From contig CM023457.1 in assembly GCA_013339765.2 (NCBI GenBank), positions 59,141,355 through 59,205,354 on the forward strand: 64,000 bases of DNA, read 5' to 3'. The DNA is from Haemaphysalis longicornis. Taxonomy: Eukaryota; Arthropoda; Arachnida; Ixodida; Ixodidae. How positions within the stretch are numbered: the first letter of the stretch is position 1; each line of letters opens with the position of its first letter. A program made the translations under genes and the position numbers. Below the pieces are notes generated by a model. It was not told the DNA's origin. It was given only the letters and a program-made list of their open reading frames with translations, and searched no databases. Positions 55,635 to 64,000 of the stretch are shown in pieces.

Positions 55635-56519
55635 ATTGAGAGTCAGTTCGTTATGATAACGATATAATTACGATAGAAATTCGGAGCACAAAAGCCGCCT
55701 TCGAGTACTGTGGACCACGTTGTTTAGGGCGCGATCGCGGGTGGCGTAGCACAAACCTTTTCATTGTATTTGCATGTGAATAAACAAAGCACGCTTCGGA
55801 TATGCACCTTCTTGCACGCAGCCGTAATGAAAGCCAATTTGTGAAGAAAGGAATGTATGCCATACAAAATGAAGGAAATATGCACACGACCTTTGTGGGG
55901 CTCCCAAACATCCCGAAACCTCCTAATAAGAAGTTGGTGACGGCGCAGAAAAATTAATGCGTTGGGCAAAAAAAAAAAGCAAGAAACATTAATCCGATAC
56001 AAGACAACAACGAAAGAAACAGACGAAAGCCGCTTAATTTCCTGCTTGCGATGAGCGTTGTAGAGGCTGCTGCTTGGTACGTAGTATTAGACTGTTGAGT
56101 CTTCATATGAGGCATCTCAAAAATAATGCAGGGAAGCCTACGCATTTTGAATACTTATCGAGAAGCTCTGATCACTGATCCTCGCGAATAAGCAAGAAAG
56201 GACGAGTTACACACGATCTTCCTACCGATACTCTGAAGAAAGTTGTTCTCTATCTCTTCGTGTGTTGCAAACTTGTGGGGGATACAGCTTCAAATTATTC
56301 AGATGCGTCAGAAGCTGGCAAAATAACTGAGTCGCTAGAAATACGCTTTTTAACGCACTACAGCAACGAAGCGGGCGATTTCTAGCCCAGGCACTGTTGC
56401 CCTCACAAGCGGAGTGTAGCAGACGACAGCGGCGCGAATCCCTAAGCCGACGTCAGAGCCAGGGGGCGCCACTCAAAGATCTCACCGCCAATTGCTTGCT
56501 ATGCTTGCTATGCTGGATG

Positions 56520-58341
56520 ACTCCACTGCTTGCTATGCTGGATGACTCAGTCCAGCATAATGGCCAACTTCAGAAGCGGAAACTCGTTCCATCATTACGC
56601 TGGAGAATAACAAGATAACTGCTCACCTATAATAACTTGAATGGCAGAAAATAAGCCAGTTAAAAGTATAAGAAAGTGCTTTATGAGCACGATTATAAGT
56701 CGACCTGTTTTTTCCAAATTTCAAAATCCGAAGTGTAGGGGAGGGAGGTCGACTTACAATCGAAGCCAAAGCAAGACAAATACCGTATCGGAGTCGTGAC
56801 AGCGTGGTTTGAAGTTTGTATTGACTCTACAGCTTTGTGCATAGCATTCAGCTAATCTGCGCGCTTCTTCGGAATAGTATTCCTTTCTCCACGCACTGCA
56901 CCACTGCTTCCTGACCACACTAGCGGGAAGGTTAATAGTTAACGGAACGACTCCTATTCCAATCGTAGAAGCCGCGGCCATTTCTACCAAGCCCCATCCA
57001 TACCTCTCATGTTTTGTCTGTTAACCTGGAATAACAAGTATTGCAAATACTACTATGAATCAAAAAGCCCAGCAGCAAGTTTTATTAGGCGTTCTTTCCT
57101 CCATGCGACTGTACCGACACCACTGGGGAGTGTCGATGGTTTGATAGAAGAGCTGACGCTGACCTCTCGCTAGGCGCCATTTTCTTGTTTTGTGGTGTTG
57201 GCATGTTTTGCTAGTTGCACTGCCAATCACAGGCTCTTCAGGTCTGGCGATCGTTCAATGCTGCGTTCGAGAGGGCAATTATTATATAATGCCGAAGAAA
57301 CAATCAACTGCGCAGCAGGCCACAAGTTCGACGTTTCGAAACAGGTGGTACGGGAGCGGGGTGGCAGCGGGTTATGATTTTCAACTGCGACGCCAAACAA
57401 AGAGGCTTCCGCGGGTCAAGGTTGGGATGCTTCCCGGATGGCTCAGTGCTGTCGTTGTGCAGTCATTTGCTAAGTGCGAGATTTCACTCAATGACCATTT
57501 GCTGTGGAATCGAAGCAGCGATGGTGACAGCGCCACTAGCGAGGTTGGCAACACAAGTGGAGGCAATAAATTTTTTTTTGTAATTTCAAACATGTCCACG
57601 GGTACATTTTTTTTCAACCTTATGGTTTTGGGGGATGTGGAACTTACAATCCCGTCAGTACGGTGAGTGACAGCCTCAGAAAAAGCTATCCCGTGAGAAA
57701 CAAGAAAGAAAGAGGTGTCTGAAAAAAGAGCTCAGATTTGAAGCCAGAACCTCTGTACACTTAGATACCGTACCTCAACATCTCGAGGCTAAGTGGTTTC
57801 TTTCTCAAAACTAATGCTCAGCAAGATGTGCGGTTGTGCATGTGTAGCCACTTGCGATAGGCCTACCCAAGTTGTACTTCTAGAAAAATTGTCAAAAAGA
57901 AAAGAAGAAAAGAAGAAGCTTTCTATCACAAAAGAAGGCTATTTGGGAGGAGAAAGTAAAGTAAAAGTAAAAGTAACACACTGGGGCTCTCAGATTTACA
58001 CTCTGACCAACCGTGGATAGTTCGGAGATTTCCCATGGCGTAGAAATTAAAAAAAAAAAAAAAAAAAAGAACTAAAACAATTTCGGCCCCCTCTGCAGTT
58101 GAGATGCAAAGACAGAGAAAACAGCGGAGCTGGTGGTCGTCACTAGCTTTAACTTAGATTTTTCTATAGCGTTAAGGTGGGTTTGCTATAGCATCAATAT
58201 GCAACTTGGCTTTTCTATAGCTTTAACCTCTCACTTCCTTCGCCGATGAGCCACTCCTTCTCGAGAGAGAGAGAGTTTCCTTACCATACATTTCCTTACC
58301 CTATTCTAGTTTCCTTATCCTACCCATCTTTTTGGTAGATC
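56520..58341 (+). mobile_element. pogo-related 1.8-kb repeat, copy 2
   Basis: Second copy of 52736-54544, offset by about 3,782 bases. The start carries a tandem doubling of GCTTGCTATGCTGGATGACT (56512-56561). From about 56693 on, identity to copy 1 is nearly complete except for a divergent patch near 57120-57175. The first 170 bases differ much more. It has the same helix-turn-helix relic (57278-57360). Confidence 0.65.
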
Positions 58342-60756
58342 AGACACTTATGCCGCCGAGCGTGCGCAGTCTCTCTCAACTAGTGGAACACCTGCACGTC
58401 AGAGCTTAGGCCATCACCCAGTGCAGGCAATCCCCGATGCACGCCTCTCCCCACCCGAACATCTGCGCCGCCCTGCGCACTCCCCACACCTCCTTGCCGG
58501 CACCTTGCCTCCTCCCAATTTCTCCCCACACTTCTTGGCCTAGCATTTCCCTCCTCTCCACTTTGCCACGCCCAGTTTTGAGCGGCGCCCGGCACGGCTG
58601 CAACTCAAGCTTAACTTTGGTGACACCAGTGGCGAGGAACAATTTCGAAAGTCCATTTCAAACACCAGAGATTAATGAGCTGTGAAATTAGTTCCAAGTG
58701 GTGCATAAAAAAAAAACTGCTTCTCTTATTGCACACACCAGGGTTCATAGTATTAAAAAATACAAAGGCAACAGTTTTACGACTGACACTGCTTTGTCTA
58801 ATGTTCCTCCAAAATGGCTAATTATCTCTCATTGTTTTGGGATTTATTTGACGGATTCAAAAAACTCATGCCGCATTTGAAATCAGTGGGGAAAGAGCAG
58901 CAAGACTGACAAGTTTCGGAAAGTTTACGTGAAAATTAAAAGAAGTTGTTTTAAGAGCAGTGTCCCCCCTTAAACAGCTCCGTTGTTCGCTCTTTCATTA
59001 CCATGCCTATTCAAGTTGACCACCCGTAATCGGTGATTTCTGCTATGGCGTAGTCACTTCTCCGGCACCTAATACGCCCCCAGTGGTTAGTCTAAGCACT
59101 GCACTTTTAGAATTAGTTCAAATATTCCTGTTCCAGCAAATTGAGATTTTTTTACAGCGTTTCTTGCGAGCTGAGGTGTGTGTGTTGTTGCAAAAGGGGG
59201 CGTGGCCGCTGCGCTTCTCAAAAAGTGTTCCACCTATAGCTATGCTGCATAACCATCAAATTTTCTTGATCAAACATCTCCAAGCAAGCCTAACGCCCAA
59301 CCATGTTGTTAGCTTTGTAATCCGACAGCATTAAGGGTTGATAATTGTCTGAAAATGACACCCACTATTCACTAGAGAGCTTTGCTTCGGAGAACGTGCA
59401 GCTGTATTTTGCCAAAGCTTATTTCTGAAGGTCCCCCGCATGCCCTAACAGGTAGACCTAGCATTGTCAGCCCTTTTCCAGCAGTTTTAGTTTCGCTGTT
59501 GCGTCGCGAAATTCATATTTGGCGCTACTACACAGTTACCGAACTTCAATCCGAATTTGCTATGGTGCCTTTGCTGCCCGCTACTGTTTCTCAAAAAAAA
59601 GATGCTACTATCGATTTAATTTCACAAACGCCTTACTTCTAAGATAACATCACTGGCTGAAAGTCAAAAAATAACACCAAGTCGTCAGATATCAGTTCAG
59701 ACAAGGACAGCACTTCAAATTGGCCTTGCACGCTACCAGCTGTTCGCCGGCCAGTTTCGTTTCCGTACGAGGGTATTTCCGGAGCTCTAGTGTTGCTTCC
59801 GTTGCTTCTTAGTAGAACTGTCTATTATTCTGACAGTCTCCAACAGCTTTGGCATTGTTTCTTTTCGAAATTGTCAGGTGGCACTGCGATGCAGGAGGCT
59901 CGTAGTGCTGAACTCCTCACTGTGCGACAACTACCTACTCAGTGAAAGCTTGCTGGGCACGATTCTAGCGCTTCGCACCTCATTCCTTCAAGCAGGGCTA
60001 AAACAACGAATCAGATGATGATAATAAACCAGAAGTAAAAATTCTGACAGATAAGTGATGATATAACTGACAGCGAACGTCAACAAGCATCCACCACCGA
60101 GTTTCATTTTCAACACCAAGCAAAATTATTCGGATCGCGTGCTTGCCCCGAATCTTGCACTGGCCGTAAATGCGAAGTCAGTGATTGACAAAGTGTTTTA
60201 CATCATGTGGGGACAGATTCGCAGCGGACAGATTCATGCCTCTAATAATGTCAAACCAGCACATTTCTTCCAGAGAACCAAACAAAATTGCCCATTTTGA
60301 AATGGAGATTGGGCTTCACCTCAAGGCGTGGGCACCATGAACGCTAACATTTCTTAAATTTTATATCTGACAAATTATTCCGCGCAACTCAATTTTTTTT
60401 TCTAGGCAGTGTTCTTTAAATATTTGCCTACAAAATGTATGTTCTAATTTTTTCCTACTGCCGGTGACTTGTTATATATGTGGTACTCCATTCAGCATCT
60501 CGAAAAATTCTGATTTTGATAAGTTTTTTTGCAACCATTATGTATGAAAACATTTTAAAAACTGGTGTTGTTGGAAAGGGCATCGAATCATCTGCATTTT
60601 ATGTCACTGCAATATGTGCCTAGCCAATAGGCTTAGCACACACACACAAAATGATGATGCTTGCTAAGGCCACCAAAAATGAACCAATTTTTAGCGGCCA
60701 TGAAAGAGTTAAAAAGATTCAAATTTTGGGGGTTCACCGAGCTAAAGCTGCCCCTG
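58342..60756. other. no recognisable gene
   Basis: AT-rich. One possible solo transposon end lies at 58958-58973 (CAGTGTCCCCCC before TTAA), similar in style to the element at 16605 but with no partner seen. Open frames are short and domain-free. Confidence 0.45.
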
Positions 60757-60968
60757 GGCAATGAGGTGCGTTGTAGTGGAGGGCTCCAGATTAATTTGGC
60801 CACCTCGGGATCGTTAACGTGCGCCGAAATCTCGTACACACGGGCGTTTTCGCTTTTCACCTCCATCAGAAAAGCAGCCGTGGCGGTCGGGAACCGAACC
60901 GAAGAAGAACCTGCAGTTTTTGGGTTCAGTGGCACAAGGCCTTAGCCACTGAGCCAGCGCTGCAGATC
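60757..60968 (-). mobile_element. tRNA-derived tick SINE
   Basis: On the - strand: GCAGCGCTGGCTCAGTGGCT AAGGCC (A-box head, 60940-60966), a 20-base or so insertion, GGTTCGGTTCCCGACCGCCA (B box, 60886-60905), TTTTCTGATGGAGGTGAAAA, CGCCCGTGTGTACGAGATTT, GGTGGCCAAATTAATCTGGA and GCCCTCCACTACAACGCACC. It lies about 130 bases downstream of the Q/H-rich gene's stop, so probably in its 3' UTR. No (CAAT)n tail. Confidence 0.9.
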
Positions 60969-61097
60969 CCCTGTGGAAAAGTAACGGCCGACTGCTTCTT
61001 GGGAGTCTGCGGCGAGTGCGAGACTGATTATGGAAGACTACACACTCCCTCCTCTCACTCACCCCGACGACCTTGGAGCTGAGCAGCGCCCTCCTCC

Positions 61098-61957
61098 TCA
61101 GCAGTAGCCTCCGCCGTTGCCTGTCTCGCACGAGTCCAGCGGCTCCTGCTTGAGCCACGAGGGGAACTCGGCCGCCCGGCACAGGTCCTCCGACGGCTCG
61201 TACGTCGACGGGTACGCCCAGTTGGAGCCCGGTGGAGCCGGCGGAGGGCTCGGCTCCGCCTGCTGCTCACACTCCCCCCGGCCCGCACCCCCTCCGTACT
61301 CCATCGGGGCACGCGGCTGTTGCTGCTGGGACGCCCCTCCCCACTGGCCCATCTGGCCGTACGGCTGCTGCGCGGCGGCCGGTGACGGGCCGTGCTGCGG
61401 CGGCGGGTGAACGTCCGGAAAGCCGTCCTGGTAGTACTGCGGCGGCGCCTGGGCTAGCCGCTGGTGGTGGTGGTTGTACTGCGAGTTGTAGTAGCCGCCG
61501 CCCGCCGCCCGCGTTGTGGTACTCCATCTGCTGCTGTGGGTGCATATGCGGCGACTGCTGCGACTGGTGGTGATCGGCTGGGTGAAGCTGGTGATGTTGT
61601 TGCTGGGAGTGGAGCTGCTGCATCGACTGCTGGTGCGAGGGGATGTGGTGGTTCGCCAGGTGGTGAGGGTGCTGGTGCATCGGCTGAAGGCGCTGCTGTT
61701 GCTGCTGCTGCTGCTTGCTGCTGCTGTGGGTGCATGGGTGACTGAGGGTGCATGGGTGATTGTGAGTGGGGTGGATGCATGCCGATGGCGGCGCGTTGGG
61801 CGCTGTAGTCGGGGGGCGGTGGCGCAGCGTTGGCCATCTCGCTCTTCTTCTTGCGGCCGCGCTTCTTGGGCGCGGGCGGCTGCTGCTCCGAGGCGGTGTT
61901 GGGGTAGCCGCCCCCCGCCATCATGTGGTGGTTGCCGTTTCCGGGCTCCTCTTTCAC
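61098..61957 (-). CDS. last coding exon of a Gln/His/Pro-rich nuclear regulator, two frameshifts
   Basis: On the - strand a pyrimidine tract plus TTACTACGCAG acceptor (intron side ends at 61958) opens an exon in phase 0: VKEEPGNGNHH, then PAPKKRGRKKKSEMANAAPP (AT-hook/nuclear-localisation-like, 61850s), HPQSPMHPQQQQ. A one-base insertion in the CAG run (near 61713) changes frame to QPMHQHPHHLANHHIPSHQQ ... MHPQQQMEYHNAGGG. A one-base insertion in a G/C run (near 61503) changes it to GGGYYNSQYNHHHQ ... GFPDVHPPPQHG ... FPSWLKQEPLDSCETG, stop TGA at 61098-61100. VKEE and LKQE both fit the SUMO acceptor consensus. About 286 codons after correction. I do not recognise the family; a transcription factor or chromatin cofactor is inference. 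Confidence 0.65.
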
Positions 61958-64000
61958 CTGCGTAGTAACACAGGGTGAGGAGGGGAGGGAGGAGTTCCTT
62001 CGCAATCAACGAAACTGTCTCAATACACATCACGAATGCATCCATTCCAAAATCGAGCCGCTTTGACTTCGAGGATTTGAAGCTTTGTGTTCAGAAAAAA
62101 GTGACCAACGGTACACAAAACAATCCTTAGGGAAGTTAATTCTGCTTACGTGCCTTTTAAAGGCAAAAGCCTGGAACTGTTCCACTCACATGCCATCGTG
62201 TTCAGGTCTCCCGTGGCAAGCACTGTTCTATGTAGTTCATGTTTCCAATTATAGTTTTGTTATTTTTGTGAAGCGGGCGCAGTGCCCCTCAAAGCTCGCA
62301 ATTCCTTACCAACCTCCCAATTGTGTTATGTGCCATGATGAAAGGAAAAACAAAGACAGCAAACAACTTTTGTTCTACACTGGTGTGGAGATCCTGCACT
62401 TGGTAGAGCACTGGGCTGCTGCTACAGTGCAGACTTAGGTTCAGATCCCATCGGATCCCACGTGGTCTTTATTTACTCTTTACAGTGGCAGCCATTTTTT
62501 TTTACTGCCCAACACAACAGTCGCACCCCGCAGCAACGAACGCCACTTCAACATTAATATTTCCAATTCCCATCAGCTAGCCTTAGAAGTCAATGCAACA
62601 AAGTCCTCGCCACAATGAACCATTTGCCTGAAATTTTTGCTCAATGGGGCTGGGCTTGAACATTTATTTTACGATAAAATAAGCATAACGACAGCCATCT
62701 GCTAACGATTTTATACATTCAGGGACGCTTAGTTTCACCAAAAACGTGTGCTGCGCGCCCACACCACCATTCATAAACAAAAACAAACTCACAGATGGAC
62801 GCCACTGTTTGGTGGTGATAACGATTTGCCTGGCCGTCTTCACACGAGCACAGGCACGGTTAGCCAAGCCAGAAGCTACAGCCAATTCGTATCCAGTTGA
62901 AATCGCCCGAATGAGTGCTGCTGGCATGTGTGGTTATTCGTTGTGAGCATCTGTCATTGCACTTTTCCTTCTACCGTTCTTCAAAGTCAGAAGCAAAAAT
63001 AATGTTTTCCTTTTTATCTCGAACCCTCATCATCCTATCTCTATCGTGGGCGCGTGCTCGTGATAAAGGCAAGCACTCGCTTGCCACCTTGCCAGAGGAG
63101 AAGATAACCGGCGCTGCTCCTGCCACAAGCGAGAGGGGGGCTTTCTGATGACCTAGTAGCTATTTGCAAGTAATCAGCTCGGCAGATGTGCCTTGTTGCC
63201 TAGCAGTATGTTTTGCTGACTGTGTTTTTTCCCCCCCGGTAAGGCCGCTCTTAATATGCGGGCAGAAAACAGTTTGATAACCACTGGTATGTTTGTTATC
63301 TGAATAAACACGGTGTAATTGCGTATCACTCCTTTTCCTCAATATTGCATTATGCAGTCAATGATGCTGATAATGTAACGGGGGTGTTTTTTTTGTGACT
63401 TTTTGTGGTGTGTCAGGGCAGATTTCACCACAACGAATTTCCACGTCAACAAAATTTTGCGTACGTCCCAACAGTTTCGTTGTAGCGGGATTTAAGTGCA
63501 CTACTATGCAACAACGACGACGGTTTTTCACAAAATGGGGCACTAAAGCCTTCCGCCTTAGCCAGATGGTTTCAAAAAGGGCGCACTCAAATTACCACCC
63601 CATTTAAGTTCAGCTCATAGTACCTGGTTGAAACATTTAGTTTCAGTACGGTCTGAGTTTCAGGATGCCGCTTAGCAGCTGTTTCACAGCAACCAGATAA
63701 AACTGAATCCCCATGACTGAGGCTGAATATATGTTCCACAAACGCTGGAAAGGATGAAAAATTTGTGAATTGGGGACGACAAAATACTGCAAGTATTTTA
63801 CAGTAAGAAAATGCTGTTTGAAAATACTGTAAGCCTCGCGGCGATAAGTGAAATGCTTCACGCGGTGAGGCACGCCTCGTGGTTCGTGCATTATGCGCAC
63901 TCTCTCCAAGCGGAATAACCGTTTCCGGATTTGTAAATGAGCTGCTGGAAAAAAACTACTTAAAGGAAAAGTTTACCGAATTCCCTAACCTTTGTTCCAA
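61958..64000. other. probable intron, then unrecognised sequence
   Basis: Starts with the acceptor side of the intron of the - strand gene. No upstream exon with clear acceptor and donor sites is visible up to the window edge, so the intron is long or the next exon is short. Open frames are under 120 codons. Confidence 0.45.
62385..62455 (+). other. tRNA-like sequence
   Basis: CACTTGGTAGAGCACTGGGC (A-box-like, 62397-62416) and GGTTCAGATCC (B-box, one change from consensus, 62438-62448). The acceptor arms do not pair convincingly. It is more like a SINE head or tRNA pseudogene; compare 42096-42170. Confidence 0.45.

Noticed and set aside
58958..58973. Possible second TTAA-type transposon end
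   Set aside because: CAGTGTCCCCCC-TTAA resembles such an end, but I found no inverted partner in the window.
63390..63600. Possible pogo-type ends (CACAACGAATTT / TTCGTTGTAGCGGGATTT)
   Set aside because: The style is right, but ends, spacing and TA flanks could not be matched.
1..64000. CRISPR arrays, bacterial operons, phage or endogenous viral genes
   Set aside because: No spaced direct repeats of CRISPR form and no viral domain seen; the reverse transcriptases all belong to non-LTR elements.

Overview
This is eukaryotic DNA of low gene density, almost certainly from a hard tick or close relative. Several features point there: a tRNA-derived SINE with the arthropod/tick-type head (GGTTCGATTCCCGGCCGCG) in five copies or fragments, RTE-like LINEs ending in (TGA/TGATGA)n, an APE-EN/RT/RNase H LINE, LINE and SINE copies sharing a (CAAT)n tail, and many families of short DNA transposons. 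A run of 100 N (9610-9709) shows that this is a scaffolded assembly. No bacterial-type features (operons, Shine-Dalgarno sites, CRISPR) are present. The organism call is inference from repeat style; I could not search any database.

Only two host genes can be supported. (1) On the + strand at 24413-26306 there is an intronless F-box/leucine-rich-repeat-type gene whose F-box and downstream region lie in different frames, one extra base apart. (2) On the - strand at 61098-61957 there is the last coding exon of a Gln/His/Pro-rich nuclear regulator, with a KKRGRKKK basic motif, two SUMO-consensus motifs and a clean splice acceptor. It is also broken by two single-base insertions. The rest of that gene should lie beyond the right edge of the window.

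Layout. 1-7.5 kb: mostly unrecognised, with an RTE 3' fragment, a pyrimidine-rich block and a GTGA microsatellite. 7.5-9.1 kb: a twin-primed (5'-inverted) RTE copy and a SINE with a 14-bp target-site duplication (TSD). 9.8-13.4 kb: a GC-rich foldback element, a pogo/Tigger-like element with TA TSD, and a 138-bp-arm foldback element. 14.0-15.2 kb: an RTE copy with a mutated FADD box. 15.4-18.9 kb: a GGATT-rich repeat and a 2.24-kb element bounded by TTAA. 21.1 kb: a long hairpin. 24.3-26.5 kb: the F-box gene. 27-30 kb: SINE pieces and the GGATT repeat inverted. 30.4-36.1 kb: an almost full-length I/R1-group LINE. 36.5-43.7 kb: a nest of repeats including a perfect 22-bp inverted pair 2.7 kb apart, a Mutator-like MITE with 9-bp TSD, and a truncated LINE with 13-bp TSD. 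45-52 kb: AT-rich, gene-poor. 52.7-58.3 kb: two 1.8-kb direct copies of a pogo-related sequence on either side of a hAT-like MITE with 8-bp TSD. 60.7-62 kb: a SINE and the Q/H-rich exon.

The genes do not form a pathway. The window is best read as an archive of transposition: nearly every major eukaryotic cut-and-paste superfamily is represented by a short derivative, and several copies still carry clean TSDs. I found no defensible new defence or enzymatic system. The most useful observations are the well-bounded, possibly uncatalogued, mobile elements and an insertion-biased pattern of frameshifts that suggests assembly error rather than gene death.
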